A DNA stretch of 45,196 nt from contig NZ_LUUK01000162.1 of NCBI RefSeq assembly GCF_001644025.1, positions 1 through 45,196 of the forward strand, in the 5' to 3' direction. A model generated the notes under the pieces. The model saw only the letters and a program-made list of their open reading frames with translations. It was not told where the DNA came from and did not search any database. This document shows, in pieces, positions 34,470 to 42,159 of this stretch; the first letter of the stretch is position 1, and each line of letters opens with the position of its first letter. A program made the translations under genes and the position numbers. This DNA comes from Methylomonas koyamae. GTDB taxonomy: Bacteria; Pseudomonadota; Gammaproteobacteria; Methylococcales; Methylomonadaceae.

Positions 34470-35300
34470 CTAACAGAGCCCGATATTCGCATTATCTTCA
34501 ATCACATACAGGAATCTGACCAGCGTCCCTCGCTCGGCATGATCCTTGAACCAACCATTCTCGGCCATACGGGCTTCGCACAGGAAGGCGTTGCCTTCTG
34601 CCGCAAAATCAGATTGAAGTTTGCGGGAGAATTCGTAATTTTTGATCCAGTGATTGCGAATATTCGGAGTGAAGTCGTGCTGAACATAGCGGTATGACAA
34701 TGTCTGTAGAGCCTGATCCACACGCGTATGACCGGCCAACAGAATCGTATCGGAATCATGCTCTTCTTTGGCCTGAAACGCTGCGATAATCATACGACCG
34801 CCAGGCCGCAGCCGGGCGTTGAGTTTGGCCAGCGTCCTGTTGTAATCGCCCATGAAGTAGATCGAATCAATGGCCAGGATGACATCGTAATCGCAGCCAG
34901 GCAATTCGTCATGAATCAAGTCCACGGACTGGAAATTCAATGCGGCGGCTTTATCCCGGGTTCTTTCCTGTGCCTGGGCAATGGCGGCATCGGCATAATC
35001 AAGACCCAAGATGTTGCAGCCCGACTTTTCGTGCAGATATTCTGTAATGTGGCCGTTGGAACACCCGATTTCCAGCACCTTCTCGCCGGGCTTAAGCAAT
35101 GAGGCCAGAAAGTCCATCTCGTCGGTGTCCATCATGCCATGCTGGCACAAGTTGATGCCATAAACAGCCTCGCAAAAACGTGAGTGGGTCGGACTTTCTG
35201 CGGCACGCCGGAAGTACTCGTTGTACCAGGCCTTGGAAAACATTTCCGCCTGTCCCATGTCGGCCGTATGGCTCATTAGTTCGTTCATGCTTTGTTCCAT
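34470..35300 (-). CDS. Class I SAM methyltransferase
   Basis: 276 residues from the chosen ATG. SAM motif VLEIGCSNGHITEYL, motif II (ILGLDYADAAIAQAQ), motif IV YDVILAIDSIYFMGD and the later LRPGGRMIIAAF. The start is chosen because AAGGA precedes ATG ACT ATG and only the second ATG has proper spacing. First gene of the leftward cluster, about 130 bases downstream of an ATGCA-N4-TGCAT site. Substrate unknown. Confidence 0.85.
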   Translation of the reverse strand: MEQSMNELMSHTADMGQAEMFSKAWYNEYFRRAAESPTHSRFCEAVYGINLCQHGMMDTDEMDFLASLLKPGEKVLEIGCSNGHITEYLHEKSGCNILGLDYADAAIAQAQERTRDKAAALNFQSVDLIHDELPGCDYDVILAIDSIYFMGDYNRTLAKLNARLRPGGRMIIAAFQAKEEHDSDTILLAGHTRVDQALQTLSYRYVQHDFTPNIRNHWIKNYEFSRKLQSDFAAEGNAFLCEARMAENGWFKDHAERGTLVRFLYVIEDNANIGLC

Positions 35301-35390
35301 AGTCATATTCCTTAGATTAAATCGAAGAGACCAATTAGTTAACTGCCTACACCCAGAATAGACAGATAAATTGTACGGAAAATAACTCAA

Positions 35391-35791
35391 ATCCGAAACG
35401 TATTACCAATCTCTAATCTAGCATAATGAATATGCATATTTGCATGCCAAGATAAATTGGTACTCGTCAGTCATGGTCAAGCGAATATTTTGCTTAAGCG
35501 GAAATTTCGTTAGGTAAAACAACACACTGCCGAAAACTGGAAACGCAGCAAATCTCCCATTACGACCGTTAAGCTCACTCGCGGCATACGCAAGCTAAAG
35601 GCCTCGCTGTTATGAATTAATCCGGCAAGCGGTTCAGTACAACGTATGAAACATTGCACTTTTACTTTGGCCGCTTACCGATTTTGAAAGGATTGGACTA
35701 ACAAATATAGCGCTCGGTGTTAGACTCTTCTCGATAGTCATTACATGCAATCGGTTGGCATTATGCGAATGATCTGGGCCGTGTCGAACTC
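35391..35791. other. Intergenic region with one regulatory palindrome
   Basis: No gene is seen. It holds the ATGCA-N4-TGCAT site at 35432-35445 near its left end and otherwise featureless sequence with stop codons in all frames. Confidence 0.5.
35432..35445. promoter_or_regulatory. Putative LysR-type operator (copy 1)
   Basis: ATGCATATTTGCAT is an inverted repeat ATGCA-N4-TGCAT. The same sequence recurs near the lysR start and upstream of the TPR gene. Here it stands ahead of the methyltransferase cluster. Confidence 0.6.
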
Positions 35792-36529
35792 TTAGGGGGT
35801 ATAAGGTTTACCATCCCATTCCTTGTTCTTGAAAGGATTTTTCATAATTTCGCCGTGTGTTGGAAACAATAAATCGGCTTTTCGAAGCAACGCTTTGCGA
35901 TACTTGTCTAAACTGGCCTGATCTTCCCCCACGGGATCGACGACAGGTGTCAAATTGTTATGCCACCACATATGGGTAATGAGCATGACACCTTCATCTG
36001 TATCCACTAAAAGACTGCTATCTTCTTCGGTATGGCCCGGCGTCCTGACGACGGTTACGCCGGGAATAATCTCGAAATTATCGGGATGGTCCGACCATAT
36101 CTCATCTTTATAGATCGACCAAAAGTCGACCACTGGTGCATTAGGGAATGCACCTAGATGCATAGTATGGTCGGGGTGGTGGTGATCAATCCACACATAA
36201 TCCACATCTTCCGGGGAGATGCCCATGTCGGCTAATTTGTCCATGATTTTTGGCCATTCGCCTTTCCGTACTTCACCTGGATCGCCGATTAACACCTTCC
36301 CGCCACTTTCAATTAAAAAAACCGAGGTGGACAGTGATCGAACGCCGTCATGGGTTGACCATGGCAAGAAGGTTTTACCCTCAATGGGTTGAACATGTCC
36401 CTTATACAAAAGGGTGACTTTGGCTTTCCCTGATGTCAGGTTGGTATGCACGGACCGACTGGTTTCTGCGCAGGCAGAAATGAGTAATGCCGCCATCAAC
36501 AGCACCGGACGCAAATGTTTAAGTTTCAC
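35792..36529 (-). CDS. Exported MBL-fold hydrolase (lactonase-like)
   Basis: 245 residues from a GTG start with GAGGAG about 7 bases upstream. A lipoprotein-like signal ends at LISACAE. The mature part is a classical MBL hydrolase: DHHHPDHTMH metal motif, TPGHTEEDSSLLVD, ITHMWWHNN and PTHGEIM, as in AHL-lactonase/glyoxalase II relatives. Probably attached to a periplasmic membrane face. Divergent from the LysR gene and therefore likely under its control. The substrate is unknown. The longer frame to 36553 lacks a ribosome site. Confidence 0.87.
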   Translation of the reverse strand: MKLKHLRPVLLMAALLISACAETSRSVHTNLTSGKAKVTLLYKGHVQPIEGKTFLPWSTHDGVRSLSTSVFLIESGGKVLIGDPGEVRKGEWPKIMDKLADMGISPEDVDYVWIDHHHPDHTMHLGAFPNAPVVDFWSIYKDEIWSDHPDNFEIIPGVTVVRTPGHTEEDSSLLVDTDEGVMLITHMWWHNNLTPVVDPVGEDQASLDKYRKALLRKADLLFPTHGEIMKNPFKNKEWDGKPYTP

Positions 36530-36672
36530 TTGACTCTCCTCTGAAAGACACATTTTTCAGTGTCAATTTGATTATTTAAGCGAACGCCATCTAGTTATTA
36601 GAACCGGTTAAATCAGCGCTTTAACCAGTGATCGGTCACAGCATTTTTTCCCGGAGAATTTTTCTGTCTGCA

Positions 36673-36764
36673 ACCTTTCAAATGCATTGTAAGGCAGCAC
36701 GAGACAGATTAAAATGCATGGAATTAGTCAAAATTAACATACTGGATTTGCAAATATGCATGAT
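36673..36764. promoter_or_regulatory. LysR regulatory region between MBL and lysR genes
   Basis: It contains AATGCATTGTAAGGCA (36681-36696), ATTAAAATGCA (about 36709) and the reverse of ATCATGCATATTTGCAAA (36747-36764). All three recur in the same order upstream of the TPR gene. The last site covers the lysR start codon at 36756, a position suited to autorepression. Confidence 0.65.
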
Positions 36765-37646
36765 ACAAATTGGGACGATCTGCGTTATTTCATTGAGGTT
36801 GTACGCTCGGGCAACGTCACTGAGGCCGGGAACCGACTTGGCGTCAATCAATCAACTGTCAGCCGACGCATTGCTGCGCTTGAGAATGCCCTAGGAAAGC
36901 CGCTGTTCGATCGCACGGCAAAAGGCTGGGTCATTACCCCGGTAGGCGAAAAAATCGTTACGCAAGTCGAAGAAATGGCGATACAAGCCAATGCCATCCA
37001 TCGAAAAATCGAGATTGACACTGAGGAAGTCTCAGGGATGATCCGAATAAACGTGTCCGATGTTTGCTCCAAGCGTTTTGTGATGCCGGTCATCCGCGAT
37101 TTCAAACGCGATTATCCGGAAGTCGATGTCGAGTTGATCACGGCTGACCATGTGGTGAATCTGGCTAATCGCGAAGCAGACATCGCAATCCAGGCGGTAA
37201 ACGAACCGCCGCCTAACGTGGTCGGCAAACATATTTGCAAAATGGCATTTCAGGTATACGGACATGCGGATTTGGTAAAAAACCTATCGGATATGCCTCC
37301 TTGCATCACTTGGCTAGGGGATGGTGTCACTCTACCGTTTTGGATTAAAAAGAATTTCCCCAAGCTCAAACGGGCTTATCGGACGAATTCCGGGGTCGCC
37401 ATGTTCAACATGTGTAAAGAGGGCTTGGGCTTAGCCTTGCTGCCCTGTTCCTTGGGCGATGAGGCTGCCGAACTGGAACGCATCCCTGTCGAATATCTCG
37501 AGCCAGGGCAAGACGTTTGGGTGCTTAGCCATGTCGATTTACGCACGACGGCAAGAGTCCGCATCTTTCGGGATCGAATGGTCGAGTTTTTGAATAACGA
37601 AATCGAATTACTGGAAGGGCGAAAGCCTAAACGAGCAGTTGCTTAG
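36756..37646 (+). CDS. LysR-family transcriptional regulator
   Basis: The 296-residue protein has a typical N-terminus WDDLRYFIEVVRSGNVTEAG with a winged helix up to about residue 65 (NQSTVSRRIAALENALGKPLFDR), followed by the LysR substrate-binding domain (MIRINVSDVCSKRF... NREADIAIQ...). The short form with an ERIPVEYLEPGQDVWVLSH ending resembles LysR regulators of the DNA-inverted, weakly autoregulated subgroup. It is divergent from the MBL hydrolase gene; sites resembling its own control region occur before the methyltransferase cluster and the TPR gene, so it probably governs this whole block. Confidence 0.92.
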   Translation: MHDTNWDDLRYFIEVVRSGNVTEAGNRLGVNQSTVSRRIAALENALGKPLFDRTAKGWVITPVGEKIVTQVEEMAIQANAIHRKIEIDTEEVSGMIRINVSDVCSKRFVMPVIRDFKRDYPEVDVELITADHVVNLANREADIAIQAVNEPPPNVVGKHICKMAFQVYGHADLVKNLSDMPPCITWLGDGVTLPFWIKKNFPKLKRAYRTNSGVAMFNMCKEGLGLALLPCSLGDEAAELERIPVEYLEPGQDVWVLSHVDLRTTARVRIFRDRMVEFLNNEIELLEGRKPKRAVA

Positions 37647-37749
37647 CCCGGTTTTGCGTTATCTCACAGGATCTTATGGATAGCGTCAGGAGAATAGCGC
37701 GGACCTCCAACGATCCGCGCTAAAACAAGCGTTGTTCAAAAATTTGGCA

Positions 37750-39276
37750 TCATTGTGTTTGAACTGGCAACTGTTGTTCTGCAAGCCGCAGTCCTTGCTG
37801 GCCATACAAGCGCTTGGGCGATTTTTGTAATGACGACCGATAAGCTTCTGCGGCGGCTTCCGGCCTGTGCAGTTCGAGAAATAAATCGCCCAGCATTTCA
37901 CGGGCAGGTAGGATGGGACCCGGCGTGACGTTATCTTTCTCGGTAATGTCTTCCAGATCAGCTGCGTTATGCAGCAATGCTTCTGCCTCTTGTTCCCGAT
38001 GGTCAGCCAAAGCGATCCAGGCCGCCACGGCCAGCCGTTGAATTTCGATTTGGTCCGCCGCGTAGGCATTATTCTCGGCTGTTGCCGCGTCTCTGAGGAC
38101 TCCCAATCGGACTTCACTGATTTGTGCCTGTTGCAGATCGCCGCTTCTGGCAGCGCCCAAACCGCGGGCAAATTGCGTAATGGCTTCACACCAGCCAAAC
38201 TGATCCCACGGAAAATCACTTGGCTGTAAGGAAAGCTTTGCGGCTTCTTTCCATGCGTGGCGCTCAATGAAATAACGAGCCGGTATTGCGGCTAAAGCGT
38301 AAGCCGACGTCGAATTTTCTGGATGGGTCTTTTTAATCTTGTCAGCCTCCTTCCATAACGTTTCGGCTTTGCTGTTTTGGCCGTCTTGCAAGTAGGCATA
38401 CATTAAGTAATCCATGAAATGGAGTTCTTGATCCCAAACCTTGCCGGGAAAGTTGAGCTTTGCATAGTCTTTGGCAGCGAGATAGGCGGCCAAATTCGAC
38501 GCGGCCGCGTCTTCCCATAATCCTAAACGAATGAAAATATGCGATGGCATATGCAGCGCGTGCGGTACGGCGGGAGCTATGTGAGCATAGGCTCGGGCTG
38601 CGGCCAAACCCTGCGAAGCCAAGTCGGGATTGTCACTAGCATGAATGATGTAATGGGCCACACCGGGATGATCGGGAATCTGATCCAATACCTTTTGCAA
38701 TAGGGTCAAAGCATTTTTGGATTGTGCATAGGTCTTGTCATGAGGATCGGTGGTGGAAATCAAGGCTAACGCATAGAAGACATTGGCTTCAGGATCGTCG
38801 GGAAACTGCGCTTGCACCTTTGCCATCGCCTGTGTGTAAGCCAATTTACGGCGGCCATAGTCAGCTTCTTCCAAGCGGTATAGTTGGGCGGCTGCCTCCA
38901 AGTACAAGCGTTCGCGGTCGGTTTTCACGTGTAACCCTTGTGCTCGCGTTAAAGCGTCACGACCTTCCTGTAATTCTGCCACTGTGGGTGGTGTTGCCCA
39001 TAACTGGTGATAAAGGCTCATTGCAATACCCCACTGTGCCATCACACAATCAGGTTCAACTTCCGAGATATGAGCAAAGGTTTTTTTGGCTTCGTCGTAC
39101 CAAAAGGAATGCAGCATAGCCACCGCGCGGTTGAACTCTAATTGAACTGCCGGTGAACAAGAAACGGCAAAATTCGCCGTGCCAAGTTGTTCTTGCCCGA
39201 TGCCAGCAACGTGGTCCCCATCGGCCGAAAGCGGCGCAGAAGCAAGTAGTGCTAGCAAAAATATTAGTTTTTTCAT
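37750..39276 (-). CDS. Exported TPR-repeat protein
   Basis: 508 residues from the ATG preceded by GGAGGAA. A short signal peptide (MKKLIFLLALLASAPLSADG) leads a tetratricopeptide-rich body: repeats such as FNRAVAMLHSFWYDEAKKTF, WGIAMSLYHQLWATP, HDKTYAQSKNALTLLQKVLD and a final LLGDLFLELHRPEAAAEAYRSSL. Probably a periplasmic scaffold. It converges on lysR and carries the same regulatory elements upstream. The longer frame to 39333 has no ribosome site and would hide the signal peptide. Confidence 0.87.
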   Translation of the reverse strand: MKKLIFLLALLASAPLSADGDHVAGIGQEQLGTANFAVSCSPAVQLEFNRAVAMLHSFWYDEAKKTFAHISEVEPDCVMAQWGIAMSLYHQLWATPPTVAELQEGRDALTRAQGLHVKTDRERLYLEAAAQLYRLEEADYGRRKLAYTQAMAKVQAQFPDDPEANVFYALALISTTDPHDKTYAQSKNALTLLQKVLDQIPDHPGVAHYIIHASDNPDLASQGLAAARAYAHIAPAVPHALHMPSHIFIRLGLWEDAAASNLAAYLAAKDYAKLNFPGKVWDQELHFMDYLMYAYLQDGQNSKAETLWKEADKIKKTHPENSTSAYALAAIPARYFIERHAWKEAAKLSLQPSDFPWDQFGWCEAITQFARGLGAARSGDLQQAQISEVRLGVLRDAATAENNAYAADQIEIQRLAVAAWIALADHREQEAEALLHNAADLEDITEKDNVTPGPILPAREMLGDLFLELHRPEAAAEAYRSSLQKSPKRLYGQQGLRLAEQQLPVQTQ

Positions 39277-39363
39277 CGTTTTCCTCCATATGCTTGTTCT
39301 TGTCTCCGAGTCGTTCGAACAAAACGCGCCCACACTGGCTTTTTGAAGTTTTTCCTATCTGAG

Positions 39364-39453
39364 ACCTTTCGAATGCATTGTAGGGCACACTTGGGGTAAT
39401 TAAAATGCACATAAAATATGCATAATCACATGTTTATCATGCATATTTGCATT
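39364..39453. promoter_or_regulatory. LysR-type regulatory region of the TPR gene
   Basis: ACCTTTCGAATGCATTGTAG at 39364-39383, ATTAAAATGCA near 39400 and ATCATGCATATTTGCATT at 39436-39453 repeat the elements found at the lysR/MBL boundary. They lie 90-180 bases upstream of the TPR start. Confidence 0.65.
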
Positions 39454-39815
39454 GAATGAATAAAAACTTGAGTTAGAACCATTGGACGGCCCTCAAAAAA
39501 GAGGGCCGGGATTCACGTAAAATTAGCGTAAAGCTACTTTACGTTATTGATCTATATAATGAATCGTGTAAATCGCGATATCTCTTAAAGACTTATGAGT
39601 TCTTTACTTAAACCGTTGGTCTTGATAAGAGTGCTGAACCGTATGTTGTTGTCTACCTTCTCATTTTGTTAGCTAAAAGCGGTAGAGTGGTAGTATGCGT
39701 TCAGTGTATGACTTGAAAAACGCTGCCCTTAAGACATAGCCAATCCCGGCACGCCGTTAAACTAAGAGTTGGTTATCAAGTAGGTTGATCAAAGTGAAAC
39801 GTTGTATGAATTGGA
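39454..39815. other. Junction region with TIR-like hairpin
   Basis: No gene. It holds the hairpin and TIR-like sequence (39488-39522) that may mark the left border of a core mobile unit, followed by AT-rich sequence up to the HAD gene. Confidence 0.5.
39488..39522 (+). repeat. Internal copy of the transposon end with tip hairpin
   Basis: From 39500, AGAGGGCCGGGATTCACGTA follows the outer repeat except for a 4-base gap after AGAGGG and one substitution. Just before it, GGCCCTC-AAAAAA-GAGGGCC forms a perfect 7-bp stem whose right arm is the repeat tip. Orientation equals the left end, so 39500-45196 would be a 5.7-kb unit with ends facing properly. Confidence 0.6.
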
Positions 39816-40472
39816 ATGAAACTCGTAATAATGAACGGACTCTGCGTAATCTTTGATTTGGATGGTACGCTAGTAGATAGCGAGGCCCTTTGCAACCAAG
39901 CGTTCCTTGACTTACTTCCTCAGTTGAATGAGACCGTCAACGTTTTGATGTTGCGCTATCGCGGTAAAAAATTGGCCGCAATTCTTACCGATATCGAGAT
40001 TCGCCTCGGCAGGAAGTTGCCGGAAACTTTTGAACAACATTATCGCCAGCGTGTTTCCGAACTGTTCCGTTGCGAGTTAAAGCCGATGCCTGGTGTCATC
40101 GAAATGTTGGAAGCTTTACACGTGCCCAAGTGCATCGCCTCGAGTGGGCCAATGCCAAAAATCCGGCAATCACTGGAAATTAGTGGTCTCGCACCTTATT
40201 TTGGCGACAACCTTTTCAGTTCGTACGAAGTGGGCTCCTGGAAACCGGAGCCGGGTTTATTCCAATATGCCGCCAAGTCGATGGGTTTTATGCCTGATCA
40301 ATGCGTGGTGATTGAAGATAGCGAAGTTGGGGTTGAGGCAGCTGCGGCAGCAGGTATGCGAGCATTTCGATATTTGCATAAGGGAGAATATGCTTCGTAT
40401 GGAGGAGAAAGTATCGAGTTATTTGACGATATGTTGCTGCTACCGAAATTACTCGCCGATTTTGCACAATGA
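39816..40472 (+). CDS. HAD-superfamily phosphatase (YieH/GPH-like)
   Basis: 218 residues. Motif I FDLDGTLVDSE (nucleophile Asp and general acid Asp), motif II IASSGP, motif III Lys in WKPEPGLF, motif IV VVIEDSEVGVEAAAAAGM. This is the beta-phosphoglucomutase/6-phosphogluconate phosphatase-type HAD with a helical cap. The ATG at 39831 is a possible alternative start. It lies inside the proposed core transposon unit as cargo; relation to transposition is unclear. Confidence 0.9.
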   Translation: MKLVIMNGLCVIFDLDGTLVDSEALCNQAFLDLLPQLNETVNVLMLRYRGKKLAAILTDIEIRLGRKLPETFEQHYRQRVSELFRCELKPMPGVIEMLEALHVPKCIASSGPMPKIRQSLEISGLAPYFGDNLFSSYEVGSWKPEPGLFQYAAKSMGFMPDQCVVIEDSEVGVEAAAAAGMRAFRYLHKGEYASYGGESIELFDDMLLLPKLLADFAQ

Positions 40473-40809
40473 ACAACTAATAATGATGCGGGACGTTCAA
40501 CTCCTGCAATGCAAACCTTATTCGGCGAAAGATCGCGTTGTTGACTTTGTAGCGAAGCTCGGTGTTGGTTAGAGCCATTCTTTATCCCCGTGGACCAGAC
40601 GTTGATCTGAATGACCGGGAACGGGCTGGCCTCCCTGCAGCGATGAAGGCGAAACTGTTTGCAGAATCAGCAAAAAACGCCCTATATTTTAAATATGGAC
40701 GCTATTTACCCTAATTCAAAGGCCTGGCCAATTTTTCAATCTAGGCCTCATGAGAAGCTAATTTGGGGCAAACAAAGCATTAGGGAAATTTGTACGTTAG
40801 CTTTATTTT
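40473..40809. other. Gap before the recombinase: possible recombination site
   Basis: No convincing gene; a 48-codon frame starts near 40570 without known family. Inverted elements: ATATTT-T-AAATAT (40684-40696) and CCCTAAT at 40709 facing ATTAGGG at 40779. In elements of this type the recombinase acts on a site next to its gene, so this is the natural place for it. Confidence 0.4.
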
Positions 40810-42153
40810 GTGGCCACTAAGCAGTCTGTCCGAACATCAAAATTAACGATAAAAAGGATGAATCGAGTCGAACAATATTTGAACGCAGCCGAACGAACCA
40901 ATACCCGGCGCAGTTATGATTCGGCAATCCGTCATTTCGAAATCGAATGGGGCGGGTTACTTCCTTCCACTGTCGATAATGTTGCTCAGTACCTTGCTGA
41001 GCATGCAGAATCGCTTTCACTGAACACACTAAAGCATCGCTTGGCTGCTTTATCACGCTGGCACCAAGATCATGGATTTCCGGACCCAACCAAGGACCCC
41101 AAGATTCGATTGGTTCTCAAAGGTATTAGGACCCTGCATCCTGCACAAGAAAAACGGGCCAAACCATTGGAAGTGGAGATACTTCAATCTATTTGTCATT
41201 GGTTAGAAGAAGCAACGGCGTGCGCTCTGAAGCGCGGTGATAATGCGACTGTGCTAAAGCATACTCGGGATCGGGCTTTGGTGTTACTTGGGTTTTGGCG
41301 AGGATTTCGATCGGATGAGCTGATTAATCTACGTGTTGAATGCATTGAAATCAAACCTGAAGAGGGTATGACCTGTTTTCTTCCGCGTAGCAAGGGCGAT
41401 CGACAACTGGAAGGCAGAGAATATTCCTGTCCGGCGCTGTCCAGGTTATGCCCGATTGAAGCCGTCCAAGCCTGGCTTGCGTTTTCTACGCTAACAGAAG
41501 GTCCATTATTTCGTAAAATTAATCGTTGGGGTCATCTATCTGATTCCGGGCTTGCGGCTGGCAGTATTGTCCCCATACTACGTCAGCTGTTCCTTCGAGC
41601 TGGCGTTGCTAATTCAGAGGTATTTAGCAGCCATTCGCTGCGACGTGGCTTTGCCAATTGGGCAAGATTGAGCGGCTGGGATATTCGCGAATTAATGAAT
41701 TACGTGGGTTGGCGTGACGTAAAAACGGCAATGCGCTATTTGGACGGGGCTGATGAAGATCTCAAAGCCCGATTTGAGCGCGGATTAGAGAAGGTATTGC
41801 CACTTTCCATAAAAGCTTCGCAGAAAATAGTCCCTAAATTACCAGCTATTCCAGAAATACCTGTATGCATTATTGAAGTCTCCATTCAATTGGTACCGTT
41901 CAATAATAAGAAAGAAAATGGTAAGTCGCGAGCACTACGAAACATTACACAAAGCTGCCTTACCCGCTTTCAAGCGCAGCAGATAGACCGCGAGGGATGC
42001 TTTTATCGTATTTCGGTGCCAACACCCACCGAGGATGTGCTGGATGATTGTCTATATACCTTACTGGATGAACTTCATCAACTCGCCGACGCAGGTCAAT
42101 GCTTCCTAGAGGCCTATTGCCGTGATCCGGTCAGTGGCAAACAATGGGAATAA
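40810..42153 (+). CDS. Tyrosine recombinase of the outer transposon
   Basis: 447 residues from GTG (an ATG at 40858 is the alternative). N-terminal SAM-like/core-binding domain at about 20-105 and catalytic domain at about 115-330: Arg167 in GFWRGFRSDEL, His275-x-x-Arg278 in SSHSLRR, Trp301 and Tyr310 in AMRYLDG. About 120 residues follow the catalytic tyrosine, an extension not seen in standard XerC-like proteins. The stop is 6 bases before the transposase ATG, so both are expressed together. It is expected to resolve cointegrates in place of a serine resolvase. Confidence 0.9.
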   Translation: MATKQSVRTSKLTIKRMNRVEQYLNAAERTNTRRSYDSAIRHFEIEWGGLLPSTVDNVAQYLAEHAESLSLNTLKHRLAALSRWHQDHGFPDPTKDPKIRLVLKGIRTLHPAQEKRAKPLEVEILQSICHWLEEATACALKRGDNATVLKHTRDRALVLLGFWRGFRSDELINLRVECIEIKPEEGMTCFLPRSKGDRQLEGREYSCPALSRLCPIEAVQAWLAFSTLTEGPLFRKINRWGHLSDSGLAAGSIVPILRQLFLRAGVANSEVFSSHSLRRGFANWARLSGWDIRELMNYVGWRDVKTAMRYLDGADEDLKARFERGLEKVLPLSIKASQKIVPKLPAIPEIPVCIIEVSIQLVPFNNKKENGKSRALRNITQSCLTRFQAQQIDREGCFYRISVPTPTEDVLDDCLYTLLDELHQLADAGQCFLEAYCRDPVSGKQWE

Positions 42154-42159
42154 TTGACC

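Noticed and set aside
35792..36529. Beta-lactam resistance gene
   Set aside because: The MBL fold alone does not mean beta-lactamase; the motif set and neighbours fit lactonase/glyoxalase-like hydrolases. The same holds for the ComEC-like MBL proteins.
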